From positions 1-64,000 of the forward strand of contig BIFP01000015.1 of assembly GCA_005402585.1 (NCBI GenBank): a stretch of 64,000 nucleotides of DNA, given 5' to 3'. The stretch comes from Micromonosporaceae bacterium KJ-029 (GTDB lineage: Bacteria > Actinomycetota > Actinomycetes > Mycobacteriales > Micromonosporaceae). The position numbers and the translations under genes were made by a program. Of the stretch, positions 18,601 to 22,493 are shown in pieces (positions within the stretch are counted from its first letter, which is position 1; every line of letters starts with the position of its first letter). The notes under the pieces are model-generated. The model saw nothing but the letters and a program-made list of their open reading frames with translations. It was not told the DNA's origin and did no database searches.

Positions 18601-19796
18601 GTGCCGCCCAGGTTGCCCGGATTGCCGAGACCGTTCGTGTTCCCGACGCCGAGGGAGGGGTCGATTCCTCCCGCGGGAAGGCCGGCACCGGGGTTGAAGT
18701 CGACGCCCGCCCGGCCGAGTCCCCAGTTGGTGACGTTCGCGCCCACGTTGCCCATGCCGCTACCGACCATGGTCAGCCCGGTGCGGCCGGCGCCGCTGGC
18801 GAACCCGCCGAGGAACGCGTCCGCGCCCGGCATGGCCCACTGTCCGTTGACCGTGCCGTTGGCGAGCACGCTGGCGGCGGGGGAGATGATCGCGTTCTGT
18901 GCGCCGGAGGCAAGGCTGGTGCTACCCCAGCGCACCACGCCACTGCCTCGGAAGGAGAGCTGGGAGGGGCTGAACGAGAACGGCATCCGGGGCGCCGCCC
19001 GCCGTCCGGCCCAGTTCATGCCGGAGCCCAGGACCGCGCCGTAGGCACCGCCGATTCCGGCGGTGAGGGTGCGGTTACCGTCCCACTGCCGGCGCTCGCC
19101 GGTGTGCATCTGGTAAGCCTGGGCACCGACGTCGATGATCAGCTCTTCGCCGATCTCCTCGACCAGTTCCAGGCCGAGCCGGGTGAGCCCCTGCCGGAAC
19201 CCCTGGCTCGTGACCATCTGCCCGAGCCTCGTGCCGGCGGTCCGCAACGCGGTCTGCAGTCCCGCCCGGGTGAGCAGCTGCCGCCCCATCTGGGCGATCA
19301 ACCGGCGGAAGGCGACCGTCACGGCCTGGCGGCCGGCAGCCAGGATGCCCGGGATCGCCCCGGCCGATACCCCACCCAGCCAGGCCATCAGCAGGGCGAC
19401 GAAGACCGCGATGACGGTGATGAAGACCGCGATCAGCACGGTCAGCTTGGCGTACTCGATCTCCAATGCGGCCTGGTCGCAGCCGGCCGCGTACGCCCCG
19501 GCGATCTCCTGCATCAGCGGTAGGCCGGTGTTCGGGTCGACGCCGATCTGGTTCCACAGCCCGCCGAACGCCTCGCCGGCCCCGCCGCCCCAGCTCTGCA
19601 GGATCCTCATGACCGCCGGGTCGGCCTCGCCCAGCGACTCGCTGATCGCGTCCGCCAACCCCTGCCAGGCGTCGGCGAGTTCGCGCATCTTGTCCTCGTC
19701 GCCGCTGGGCCACGCCTCGCCCGCGCTCACCCAGCAGATGGCATCCCAGACCCATGCGTACTCGCCCAGCGAGTTCCTGGGATTGGGTACCGCCAC
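3609..19796 (-). CDS. Giant CpnT-like polymorphic toxin with seven catalytic domains
   Basis: A 5395-residue protein, start GTG with GGAGG 8 nt upstream. Residues 1-115 form a WXG100-like/CpnT-type N-terminal domain (ILQSWGGGAGEAFGG), followed by hydrophobic helices near 116-150 and Gly/Ser/Thr/Pro linkers (about 390-880). A YwqJ-type deaminase lies at about 985-1140 (HGKCAE, PPCNSC). Four papain-fold (Tox-PL) deamidases follow, with Cys near 1220, 1501, 2017 and 2351; each has NNC, a later His (HTW, HVF, HAF) and WFD or WWDPQ. A ~115-residue domain ending AHE[VT]AEL occurs at about 2640, 3810 and 4535. Four helix/membrane/coiled-coil modules occupy 2780-3790. Two calpain-like C2 proteases have Cys near 4283 and 5007 (LGDCGM), then GHAYE and LRNPWN. 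All active-site residues looked for are present. Four small genes lie inside it in another frame. Adjacency to ESX genes suggests type VII export. Confidence 0.9.
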   Translation of the reverse strand: MAVPNPRNSLGEYAWVWDAICWVSAGEAWPSGDEDKMRELADAWQGLADAISESLGEADPAVMRILQSWGGGAGEAFGGLWNQIGVDPNTGLPLMQEIAGAYAAGCDQAALEIEYAKLTVLIAVFITVIAVFVALLMAWLGGVSAGAIPGILAAGRQAVTVAFRRLIAQMGRQLLTRAGLQTALRTAGTRLGQMVTSQGFRQGLTRLGLELVEEIGEELIIDVGAQAYQMHTGERRQWDGNRTLTAGIGGAYGAVLGSGMNWAGRRAAPRMPFSFSPSQLSFRGSGVVRWGSTSLASGAQNAIISPAASVLANGTVNGQWAMPGADAFLGGFASGAGRTGLTMVGSGMGNVGANVTNWGLGRAGVDFNPGAGLPAGGIDPSLGVGNTNGLGNPGNLGGTNGAPGATGAGSTGGSTSGAGSSGGGSTSGSGTGAGSGSTGAGSTNGAGSTNGAGSTNGAGSGNTDTGGTTQSGTVPDSGSGSISLAPPTVDTVVGPAVDGAAPPGDVSTADGASATVGTPSPTDGLVPVGANADPSPAGDTTTTPGGATPDGTTVTPVGGTTDGTTATPVGGTTDGTTVPGGPSIGSDQTGTPGDRAAPVTDPRGTDPASGVTDQATGGTRVTDGVTTTPTDPTISAPTSDFAAPGRVDPQADPFAQDAPTVLPPGSQPTAPVVGPTPPSVTPATPTASTTPVAATGPQTTSVPPVATGPQATPNASTPTTTGTPAAGTNTQPATSSTVTQPTSGRATPVGPVVNPAASNSAGSISLTPAAGTTQTNPAQQGATTQQGATTQQGVPAQPGATSQPGNPPAPTVPAQSAGTDPSSDPTTDGATDTTSGRSDPAQQTNPVGPVVVPTVGSTGLAQNSQAAPSGPANPETFRRSEGKTGKGTHSWQLDPTSVDGDPTGPEAETALIEASRTLAETVRTALKATTAAETARRRAREAAKAARTTLQSRTGTPAERSAARAAERAAERAIAEADGSVTDATRVSKSRQPGMAGALLMPNGVITTHTSMTADTSTTPPTQPTVHPLAQAALNRTAAALSDGVGKGHGKCAEVALVSDQLYQLEQRWQQAGEPGTFEQYALDALQGSKIVTHNVAPATSNKVSYDLGNYRPPCNSCAHFLPQLNVEPITDPDRDVSVYQPSVPGVVGNGPPLSENRPLGQPQGLVAPQQADQDALDAAVPRDPQTGRPQVHPDPRVGRWALLINDGGPTVSGRDNNCADVGLSALSTWFGRPEVAAPTAPSTTVEAGSTARQEQALRATFAHQGDGTTGMAAIADALRAAGPGSAALIVNNWTDQPGGHTWTAVNHDGTIVWFDGQNQLISDTDPLHADRVGDVWSIVLDAEGDPIRPSLTDGSASAPTPPVSTAPGDAPASTPARSGAGDPTGRPGADPNPTNPDGGPTSPDGDAIADGAPNAEGDPNAAGDPDAGIWPDMQGWPMPDTRRFGPDQLAPLEDPRYQDDVADSLLTPDGYAVFADPSTHPYGQLINDGGPTQPGRSNNCVDNILAALASFYGDPQVSHPRWPDRLDDGSIETELGELAGFDRIASWIGGDWAGDNDSMPGTPAERSDAVADRYEQLYQSVRDAGPGSAAVVAVDWIQFGENGSPVLDADGHTQGAAQHVFLLVYPQGADGPVWWDPQFGSTTTDPLPGDYVGLTHNLWSMEVQPSYADEQGGSPAADDQAARDGQPGGGVPVRVRLGSPGDALPAAADAGPATGPGGLHHRPDGSGDRPSQPAATTDHEAVRGGPPGGPDNRPSGLASHGSDGLSDAGTPTPDRDPAASPYLDGLPVADQTTLLDASAMSDLPGPDPELTRGTHGDADVRLPPPPETGRPDGPAGQPDRGGGQHGTDPGGDLGPVDGRLDVPPGRGGGDPLGESGTPRDPAGRPGDGRTRGDALHGGSAADGDRADGDLPPGGLTASVPAADVRPNGPSDVGPGSPEAAEASQPSVSNDTGHGLPETRRIGPGELAPLEDPGYHSDVEQSLRTPEGYVVFADPSTHPYGQLINDGGPDQPGRGNNCLDCSLSALSSFYGDPQVSFPRWSDVRPDGTIDTVTGEASGLDRAEAWLGADWSGGPEGLPGTPAERAAAVAEQYAQLHQRVAEADAGSAALVVAEWLRTDPHTGELLLDNGNVQVQDSHAFVLVHPEGAEGPVWWDPQRGMTWPQPPAAYVAHTYALWSMVTSVEGVPDDGGRGAGADQAPAGHGERDRAASVRVRLAGEGTAVATGTDGGQAAGPRELHHRPDGSGHGTDESAGATADRGVHAGPPGGPEDGPAGLADGGTDGLTDADVASSLPESRRFGPTELAPLEDPRFQDDLAASLYTPEGYALFADPSTHPYGQLVNDGGPDQPGRGNNCVDCSLAALASFHGDPQVSVPRWADRLDDGSIDRVSGEQGGLDRAESWIGGEWTGGPDSLPDGLAGRAEAVAAQYADLYQRVADAGPGTSALVVADWLLVDDSGNVVLDANGRAEVDGSHAFVIVFPAGADAPVWWDPQSGTASVDMPAADVRDTHALWAMMMPDGEGRVDQGRGADADQSAVGDPESDSASGVRVRLAGPGETLGAGTGLGDARGPGELHHRPLGSDHGPLQPATPSGHGGVRPGATRGADQGPAGLARGGTDSLTDSTDRVATDSTVDTGDRTGVVITASAVPGTNFHGQGRAQPDRDAVLDRARAVISRVAAHAGVSGVQARPDGTYQVTRADGSTFDLRLTSGPVADRAVATGRFGTDGVAVVTLSDRAADSVVERGLAHEVAELSALGQPTAPDAPVVDPLSPADLAELRTAAHQVGVADRWSRAAARRELAALIDRLGLRDGMLGVEQRLATVPESIRSALTDVYPDWYTDRSGKPASRLPAERVSDPRPTGLPRLRTYVLTHLTANSMLTALAVKLTLDAGQPQLALMVGVGGAVGAVATGPAKWLAKRAGLAAEDRRARHDARQDARSAADTDVTTGQEAAGRTDDVGSATRDADSATARLDSQVEALGRRLDAGDGRRRLMGRSRGFAPPAHTGPAPATGRSGDPSTSPGPGDPVGLTPHEQGRLAELRALSAQREGGSRWARPRVSREIRALLDFLGLREGTPGAEQRRELLPADIRALADQFGGSRPAAVRERLRVVVDRRPAEGERPGKVAPWWMAAVENSPNVLAAGSVALVGDLVGQLKLGWFAITAGLSAMATGTVVDPLMARREAAAKDARDTWDTDHPALPADALLTQVTEAVAGPVDAVTERAAEVARRATDLEQRVADLDRRLAESHGRNGVADAFRRLLFGDPAWAGLPTPDPASPNRPGQPGDPATSISPTATPDSANRTRDPRDADALARLAELAARHEAARGSARIAHARELRTLIDQLGLRNGTPGAEQRRELLPAELRPVAERFGRRLLADQVARIFVGRPADATDSGARPSNVPNAGVYAVEQTPGPLVQSATTVGMAGVIQVAAGAGPVNMTAGGVLGSVRDLALKRMETGVKDARRKWDLDHPNPAADSSTRVDRLAGPTEAAVAAAARRLRVAVANLDRVNSTVDRLAAGQPAAGTPTPTPPSPRAGGTTQTDTSDSLRRADSWELQTAAHHVRNAGPMSLKPALRELYAVIDRLGLRDGMLGKADRLALLSPEARQVVADFGGDRASRPAQVQTLRSEQNSAENARPHGVPRLRTYLLSSFVTTGVAGAGATAIAVAVASPLAPIIPLAALAAAPVIGTAKWFAKRAGLAADDVRTRFDARSDARSAADRVDQVIDRLQDPVRELEQATAELEARLDATETATDRLTERLAGTHQRNGVLGRLFGAFSRSPATAPDPAASQPDGGTADPDSGRITAAAVPNSSFHGLGRLAADPAAVLDVARAALPQIAPYAQVDAVVQVGPDLFEIRSAGQYPLTVRLTTGPLTDGVVAQSTRNPDGTFTVTVSDRAVDQVVARALAHEVAELVALHESGRALVGPLDPGNVDGRIDPAGLTAHDRGRMAEIRLLAATYASADPTTRLAVRAEIDALASHLGLRVGDPDVRARWALLPRDVLAHLMQLSVPSITPDAVSAVLAGAPTLTEVERIRMIDYRSRLAPDFQVPQQTDLDARLRELAAEAEHAQSGMPRMAAFAGQIIGVPQAQLDRIRAVDPQLADRLASEGIYVDLTGRYDLRPYMVAGVPAIDLGAARPAFDLTTETGRQAQLHEDRQRSRAALRGLRGDQATALLTDHDFHYQGTARWMGLVPDVLTEALRSITPAPPTTAGTVETATTQGPAGDVRVTVDRVTLPPAEANKPGPVYGPALDARTGQPPPLFDGPPKREDVQQGALGDCGMIAVIGSVAGQLPGTIAGMFHPNPDGSVDVLLHETDGPGQTVTPTGRQLRVTVFPDVPLHANSNGRSAYADQSVVGTSWASLLEKAIAAVDRTWTQQRHDQWQQQWTAQPNVDAAQAAPLGYARLGNGSSRLVQAELLAQLTGLPTGVSQLDPTPGREADAEARLAALLAAGSPVITGTLPAKSYQSYPDGKPPYGLYAGHAYEIVSVANGEVQLRNPWNSSHPSPMPVRAFLDLMSPWYAHVELARSTVAARPDSEFHGQGRPGADPAAVLDRARLVLPTLAESIGADQVVAVGPDVVEVRSAGLEPLRIQVTAGPLAAGMVAQTTRNLDGTFTLTVSDRAADGVVDRAVAHETAELLARHETGDAQVGLFDQGTVDGPIDPAGLTARDRGRLAELRLMATWYAQADPTARLALRAEIDTLVDGLGLRWGTPEAAARLAVLPSDVWAHVMTLSLPSITPDAVAGALAFNPNQTTVERFRAIDYRGRLAPDLQPPTTADLAAKLRELAVHGEQSQSSLPRMPALAGQLIGVPSNLLDQIRQVDPQLADRVAAQGVYVDLTGRFDLRPYTLDGAPEFSLTASAPAYDLNTEAGRKALLTEDRARTDAAFRAEYGSNPAAMAVLTTHDFHYLSDARRMGLVPNALTEALRSMMPPEPRVEVEVTPTVTTGEVAVVADRVTLPDPDPEYPVGYGRALDARFGQPAPLFDGPPRREQVRQGLLGDCGMLATTAAVAGYRPDALAQLFQPNADGTVDVLLHESVLHGGMSTPTGRRLRITVQPDVPLLTATPGRSAYADQSFNGSGWAAILEKALAAVDRTWTAERRGAWQRDWSMWHSKDDPHRAAPAGYARLDVGSTARLQAELMTQLTGSPSRMSFFDTSPGQEAAVATRLAALIAAGSPVITGTNAKENYPPEIQKQLPFGLYPGHAYEVLSVTNGTVQLRNPWNQDHPAPIPIRDFLNLMAGEYAHLDIGPAASATQTGAASGPFGPPAPPPVLLPQPRSGSPAPPAPPEPEAPKTEPVRPHRHTLGRTYLDDERASVGYYALLGGDGTVNGLLVVVSSDQGQRTTYWTADGKPATGGSVPVGRAEAERIAREVLGFALPEEPALHDMVDG
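4080..8375 (-). repeat. Tandem duplication of the calpain-like module (two ~2.15-kb copies)
   Basis: The toxin segments encoded by about 8375-6200 and 6200-4080 have the same order. Each starts with FHGxGR...DPAAVLD and a GP[LT]xxG[VM]VAQ[ST]TRN block ending AHE[VT]AEL. A DPAGLTA[HR]DRGR helical block and an LTxHDFHY block follow. Each ends with a calpain-like protease having LFDGPP[KR]RE, LGDCGM, GHAYE and LRNPWN. Many motifs are near-identical at protein level, so this is a recent tandem duplication relative to the rest of the gene. A third, more diverged copy of only the first domain lies near 11880-11530. Confidence 0.8.
8440..11465 (-). repeat. Four helix/membrane/coiled-coil modules within the toxin
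   Basis: Four consecutive segments of about 220-230 residues share one layout, encoded near 11465-10780, 10700-10000, 9860-9200 and 9120-8440. Each starts with a helical block around LIDRLGLRDGMLG or LLDFLGLREGTPG followed by LLP/LS residues. A hydrophobic stretch capable of spanning a membrane comes next. A charged coiled-coil follows, with DARxDARSAAD or ARxxWDxDHP and LExRxxxLxxRL heptads. The first and fourth are closest to each other, as are the second and third. Their position between the papain-fold array and the calpain modules suggests a translocation or structural stalk; this is inference. Confidence 0.7.
11939..12229 (-). CDS. Nested YrhB/Imm35-like immunity gene 3 inside the toxin gene
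   Basis: A 96-residue protein wholly inside the giant toxin gene in the +1 frame. It starts at TTG (12229) preceded by GGAGAGGGG with a 4-nt spacer. It begins MTRDEALTLISRLLGT, continues with FEFGWLARERLSEQE, GQGSYIIDHSGVITAHSSLP and EEYAQARREGRIKGRQVW, a YrhB/Imm35-like layout. It is clearly homologous to the nested genes at 12947-13237 and 14498-14794. It begins about 10 codons after the third linker-type papain-fold domain ends (THALWAM) and stops with TGA where the long frame resumes. In the long frame this DNA encodes only Gly/Ala/Asp/Arg-rich sequence with few hydrophobic residues, which argues that the +1 frame is the selected one. Confidence 0.8.
   Translation of the reverse strand: MTRDEALTLISRLLGTRNPIVLREFEFGWLARERLSEQERASGMHVGQGSYIIDHSGVITAHSSLPPRRVMEEYAQARREGRIKGRQVWPEAEPTA
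12947..13237 (-). CDS. Nested YrhB/Imm35-like immunity gene 2 inside the toxin gene
   Basis: A 96-residue protein in the +1 frame of the giant toxin gene, start ATG at 13237 with GGAAGGGG and a 6-nt spacer upstream. Motifs: MTEDEALALIKRLLGTANEI, FEFGWLAKEQLSPQER, GHGSYIIDRTGVVTAQMSLP, AEYTQARRAGRRTGRQVWP. It starts 12 codons after the YALWSM end of the second papain-fold repeat. As a small acidic/basic soluble protein with no signal peptide, it would stay in the producing cell. YrhB-type proteins are listed among polymorphic-toxin immunity families (Imm35); which toxin domain it blocks is inferred from adjacency. Confidence 0.8.
   Translation of the reverse strand: MTEDEALALIKRLLGTANEIELHPFEFGWLAKEQLSPQERTEGRQLGHGSYIIDRTGVVTAQMSLPVPLLIAEYTQARRAGRRTGRQVWPTAEPTG
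14048..14350 (-). CDS. Nested small gene of unknown family inside the toxin gene
   Basis: A 100-residue protein in the same +1 frame as the three YrhB-like nested genes, start ATG at 14350 with GAGGGG and a 5-nt spacer (GAGGGGcacgcATG). The sequence has a strand-rich N-terminal half (MATLTFGYHLLRRPDDPTGP, AVIWDRSTGAWTFRPDVAAA) and a helical C-terminus (ATAERAATHF, ETELTEICHRAA). It is not homologous to the YrhB group. The long frame over this stretch is low-complexity Gly/Asp/Pro/Arg. It lies between the first YrhB-like gene and the second papain-fold unit, so it may be a second immunity protein or the remnant partner of a lost toxin tip. The family was not recognised. Confidence 0.65.
   Translation of the reverse strand: MATLTFGYHLLRRPDDPTGPPVNLIAEADSTGPTQAVIWDRSTGAWTFRPDVAAAILWANPERHEIQQVDQATAERAATHFTAVPLPTETELTEICHRAA
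14498..14794 (-). CDS. Nested YrhB/Imm35-like immunity gene 1 inside the toxin gene
   Basis: A 98-residue protein in the +1 frame within the giant toxin gene, start ATG at 14794 (a second ATG two codons later). It starts MPMSREEARQLMTRLLGTDN and has FEFGWAAQETLSPQQR, GQGVFIIDQTGVVTAHPSLP and KRYAVARREGRITGRQVWP. Its start lies just past the HNLWSMEV end of the first repeat-type papain-fold domain. The ribosome binding site is weaker than in the sister genes: GGAGG is present but 12 nt upstream of the first ATG. Conserved coding in this frame across three diverged copies is the main support. Confidence 0.78.
   Translation of the reverse strand: MPMSREEARQLMTRLLGTDNPVAVFPFEFGWAAQETLSPQQRTQGRQLGQGVFIIDQTGVVTAHPSLPPPLIMKRYAVARREGRITGRQVWPATDPTD
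18420..18482 (-). repeat. 18-bp tandem repeat in the toxin linker
   Basis: Three perfect copies of an 18-bp unit (18420-18437, 18438-18455, 18456-18473; plus strand gccggcgccgttggtact) plus a half copy to 18482. In the toxin frame each encodes the hexapeptide NGAGST. Similar short periodic repeats encode QQGATT near 17420-17470 and TPVGGTTDGT-like units near 18070-18150. Perfect identity between copies points to slippage; the length of the linker probably varies between strains. Confidence 0.9.
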
Positions 19797-19842
19797 CCCG
19801 TGTGCCTCCCCCGTCCGATGTAGACCCGCTTACCGCCGGCGG

Positions 19843-20184
19843 CTACTTGTCCTCGCCGCCGAACAGCGCCCTGGTCATCTCATCGACGTCGACGGTTCCC
19901 TCGACCGCGCCCTTGACGGTCGGCCCCAGCAGTTCCACCACCGGAACGAGGCCGTTGCCCATTTCGAGGACCTTCTGTGCCGGCTGGTTCTCGCCGCCGA
20001 GGTAGTTCTTGTTGAACTCGTTGCCCGGCTCGTCGTCGCCCCACGGGCGGGCGCCGTTGAGCGTCTCGATCGTCCCGGCGAGGTTCCGCCAGCTCATGGC
20101 CAGCCGGGCACCGGCGGCGCCGAGGCTGTTGGCGCCCTCCAGGGCGGCATCGGGTTTGACGAAGGTCTCACGAAGCTCGCTCAT
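19843..20184 (-). CDS. Small ESX-type secretion-associated protein (WXG100-like)
   Basis: A 113-residue helical protein directly upstream of the giant toxin (47 bp from its GTG). It has two helical regions separated by a turn: SWRNLAGTIETLNGARPWGD then an acidic loop and PAQKVLEMGNGLVPVVELLG. The PWGDDEPGxxF motif is frequent in small actinobacterial proteins that precede CpnT-like toxins and resemble WXG100 proteins. Its ATG overlaps the upstream YbaB-like stop (ATGA at 20181-20184). A role as a co-secreted partner or chaperone for the toxin is likely by context. Family membership is by motif and gene order only. Confidence 0.75.
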   Translation of the reverse strand: MSELRETFVKPDAALEGANSLGAAGARLAMSWRNLAGTIETLNGARPWGDDEPGNEFNKNYLGGENQPAQKVLEMGNGLVPVVELLGPTVKGAVEGTVDVDEMTRALFGGEDK

Positions 20185-20573
20185 CGCTTTTCCTCCCCGG
20201 GCAGGTCGCTGTCCAACTGGCGGAAGATACCGTCAAGGTCATGGTCGATGTAGGCCTGGAACTGGCTGTCCGGCACGTACGGCCGGAGCACCTTCTCGAC
20301 CTCGGCCATCGCCTTCTCGCTGGCCCGACGGATCGTCTCGGTGACGGTGGCGGAGAGCTCCTTGGAGTCCGGCCGGCGGTAGATGCGCGGGTCGAACTCG
20401 ACCTTCGTCACCTGCCCACGCGGCCCGGCCGTCACGGTGACCAGGCCGTCCTCGGAGGTGACCGTCGCCTTCACGGCCTTGATTTTCTGCTGGAGATCGC
20501 CCACGCCGGAGCGCATCCGCTCGAACTGAGCCATCAGCTCGTCGGCACGGGCGCGCAGCGCCTGTACGTCCAT
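20181..20573 (-). CDS. YbaB/EbfC-like protein, first gene of the toxin operon
   Basis: A 130-residue protein: an N-terminal coiled helix (LRARADELMAQFERMRSGVG), a beta sheet (VTVTAGPRGQVTKVEFDP) and a C-terminal helix, the YbaB/EbfC layout. Genuine YbaB proteins bind DNA, but ESX-associated versions occur beside WXG100 and EspG/CpnT-type genes and may act in secretion. The ATG at 20573 follows GGGGGAGGG and is preferred over a longer frame reaching 20669. It is the first gene of the minus-strand operon that continues through the small ESX protein, the giant toxin and its immunity genes, and it is divergent from mycP (149 bp). Confidence 0.8.
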   Translation of the reverse strand: MDVQALRARADELMAQFERMRSGVGDLQQKIKAVKATVTSEDGLVTVTAGPRGQVTKVEFDPRIYRRPDSKELSATVTETIRRASEKAMAEVEKVLRPYVPDSQFQAYIDHDLDGIFRQLDSDLPGEEKR

Positions 20574-20722
20574 GGCGTGTCCCTCCCCCGCACGTCCACG
20601 TTCCGCCCGCGCCTGGGCGTGACGACTCGACGATACTGAATCGGCGCGACATTGGAATGGTCGGTCCACGGCCGTGCGCCGTTACGATGCACCGGCACCG
20701 GTCGACGGGAGGGTGAGCAGGA
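20574..20722. promoter_or_regulatory. Divergent control region of toxin operon and mycP
   Basis: This 149-bp gap must hold promoters for both the minus-strand toxin operon and plus-strand mycP. Candidate -10 boxes are TACGAT at 20683-20688 (plus; 35 nt before the mycP ATG) and TATCGT on the minus strand near 20632-20637. Neither has a convincing -35 at 17 bp, which is common in actinomycetes. No clear operator palindrome is seen. Confidence 0.35.
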
Positions 20723-22021
20723 ATGGTCCGCGACCGTCCTATGGCGGCATTCGCCCTGGTAGGGGCGGTGCTGGTCACGGCACTGACAGTTCCCGCCCCG
20801 ACGCCGGCCCGCGCCGCTCCGGCGATTTGCCAGAATCCGAGCGATCCGGGAGAGATCAACACCGAGACGCCCTGGCACCAACGGTGGCTCGCGCCGCAGC
20901 GGGTCTGGCCGTTCAGCACCGGCGCGCGGGTGCGGGTCGCGGTCATCGACTCCGGCACGGACAGCAACCACTCGCAGTTGGCCGGGCGGGTGACCAGCGG
21001 CTTCGACGCGCTGCGTGGCGCCCCGGGCGGCGACGTGGACTGCGTCTCGCACGGCACCGCAGTCGCCAGCATCATCGCGGCCGGACGGCAGGAGGGCGTC
21101 GGCTTCCACGGCCTGGCGCCGGACGCCACGATCATTCCGATCCGGGTCAGCGAGCGGAATGCCAACGAGGGCGCGGGCGCGGGTGGCGAGACCGTCACCG
21201 GCGAGGTTTTCGCGCGAGCGATCCGGCGCGCGGTCGACGACGGCGCGGACGTGATCAACATGTCGGTGACGCTCTACTACCCGGACCAGGACGTCGAGAA
21301 TGCCGTGCGGTACGCCGTCGAGAACGATGTGGTGCTGGTCGCCGCCGCCGGCAACCAGCACCAGGACGGTGCCCGCCCCGACCCGGTGCCCTATCCCGCC
21401 GCCTACGATGCGGTGATCGGCGTGGGTGCCATCGACCAGAACGGGGCCCGGATCCGGCAGTCACAGATCGGGCCGTACGTGGACATCGTCGCCCCGGGCG
21501 GGGCGGTGGTGGCCGCGACCCGCCTGTTCGGTCACGCCGCCTGGGACGGCACCAGTTTCGCCACACCGATGGTGAGCGCCACCGCCGCGCTGATCCGCTC
21601 GGCGGAGCCCAACCTGTCGGCCAAGGAGGTCACCCGGCGACTGCTGGCCACGGCCGATCCGGCCCGTGGCGACGCCTCGCGCGGTTACGGCAGCGGAGTT
21701 GTCAATCCGTACCGGGCCGTCACCGAGCGGCTGACCACCGCAGCACCGGTGGCCCAGCCGCCGCTGCCCGACGTGCCCTACGACGCGGCGGCGGCAGCAC
21801 GCGCCGAACGCTGGGCGCTATTCGGCCGGCTGGCACTCTGGATCGGTCTGGCGCTGGCCACGGTCGCTGTCAGCGTGGCGGCGCTGGCGGCGCTGCTGCC
21901 GCGCGGCCGGCGGACACGTTGGCGGCCCACCCGGCCGTCCGCACCTCCCGGCCCCGCGCCCGAGATCGACGAGCCCGAAGAGGCCTTCTTCCGGGTGCCG
22001 ACCTCGATGCCACGCGGCTGA
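20723..22021 (+). CDS. mycP: Mycosin, ESX-associated subtilisin-like serine protease
   Basis: A 432-residue membrane-anchored subtilase of the type VII system. A signal peptide covers about residues 8-31. The catalytic triad is visible as Asp76 (VAVIDSGTD), His110 (SHGTAVAS) and Ser278 (GTSFATPM), with the oxyanion Asn211 in AAAGN. A C-terminal transmembrane helix (about 370-392) and a short basic cytoplasmic tail complete the mycosin layout. Mycosins stabilise the ESX membrane complex and cleave some substrates. The stop TGA (22019-22021) is immediately followed by a repeat element end. It is convergent with esxA/esxB. A second mycosin is found at 33561. Confidence 0.93.
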   Translation: MVRDRPMAAFALVGAVLVTALTVPAPTPARAAPAICQNPSDPGEINTETPWHQRWLAPQRVWPFSTGARVRVAVIDSGTDSNHSQLAGRVTSGFDALRGAPGGDVDCVSHGTAVASIIAAGRQEGVGFHGLAPDATIIPIRVSERNANEGAGAGGETVTGEVFARAIRRAVDDGADVINMSVTLYYPDQDVENAVRYAVENDVVLVAAAGNQHQDGARPDPVPYPAAYDAVIGVGAIDQNGARIRQSQIGPYVDIVAPGGAVVAATRLFGHAAWDGTSFATPMVSATAALIRSAEPNLSAKEVTRRLLATADPARGDASRGYGSGVVNPYRAVTERLTTAAPVAQPPLPDVPYDAAAAARAERWALFGRLALWIGLALATVAVSVAALAALLPRGRRTRWRPTRPSAPPGPAPEIDEPEEAFFRVPTSMPRG

Positions 22022-22073
22022 GAGACTGCCGGGAAAACCCCGGGGGCGAGCGAGGCGGAGTCCAGGCGGCGAT
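22022..22073 (+). mobile_element. Left-end fragment of an inverted-repeat (MITE-like) element
   Basis: These 52 bp match the left end of the complete element at 53592-53753 apart from one substitution and two single-base insertions: gagactgccgggaaaa, then a G/C run, then gcgaggcggagtccaggcgg. The match starts immediately after the TGA stop codon of mycP and ends at GGCGAT. No right terminal repeat was found in the following 100 bp, so this is a truncated or decayed copy. It must have inserted (or recombined) precisely at the stop codon, leaving the reading frame intact. Confidence 0.75.
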
Positions 22074-22144
22074 ACCGCGACCGGCGACCGGCTCCCGCGA
22101 CGCGAGCGGCACCAGGTGCGGGTCGCAGCCGGGGTGAGAACGAC

Positions 22145-22171
22145 GATGGCCCGGCGAGGGGCCGGGCCATC
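22145..22171. terminator. Bidirectional hairpin terminator between mycP and esxA
   Basis: GATGGCCCGGC (22145-22155) and GCCGGGCCATC (22161-22171) form a perfect 11-bp stem with a 5-nt loop GAGGG, between the convergent genes mycP and esxA. There is no T-run, as usual in actinomycetes. Confidence 0.75.
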
Positions 22172-22189
22172 GGGTGCAGCGGTAGCGAC

Positions 22190-22480
22190 TCAGCCGCCGA
22201 ACTTCCCGCGGTTCGCCGCCTCACGGGCCTGCATCTTGGCCGCCGACTCGCGCAACGCCCGCTCGATCCGGCCGAGCAGGTCACGCAGGTCGTTGGCGGC
22301 CGACTCCCACTCGGTCTGCCGCTGGAAGTACGCCTCCCGGGCCTCGCCGTCCCAGGTGGCCAGCAGCGGGGCGATGCCGGACTTGAGCCCGTCCAACTCG
22401 CCGGTCATGTTCCGGACCGCACCGTTGCAGCTCTCCGCCGCCGCGTTCAGGCCGGCGAAGTTGTACCGAATCTCCGTCAT
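22190..22480 (-). CDS. esxA: WXG100 protein (EsxA/ESAT-6 type)
   Basis: A 96-residue two-helix protein with WDGEAREAYFQRQTEW in the turn (W-x-G motif) and flanking amphipathic helices (AAAESCNGAVRNM and LRDLLGRIERALRES). Length and motif position fit ESAT-6/CFP-10 proteins, which form antiparallel dimers and are the hallmark cargo of type VII secretion. The ATG follows GGGGGAG at a spacing of 5-6. It sits 13 bp downstream of esxB, so the two are co-transcribed and presumably dimerise. There is no YxxxD/E export signal at its C-terminus; the partner carries one. Confidence 0.92.
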   Translation of the reverse strand: MTEIRYNFAGLNAAAESCNGAVRNMTGELDGLKSGIAPLLATWDGEAREAYFQRQTEWESAANDLRDLLGRIERALRESAAKMQAREAANRGKFGG

Positions 22481-22493
22481 GAATTCTCCCCCG

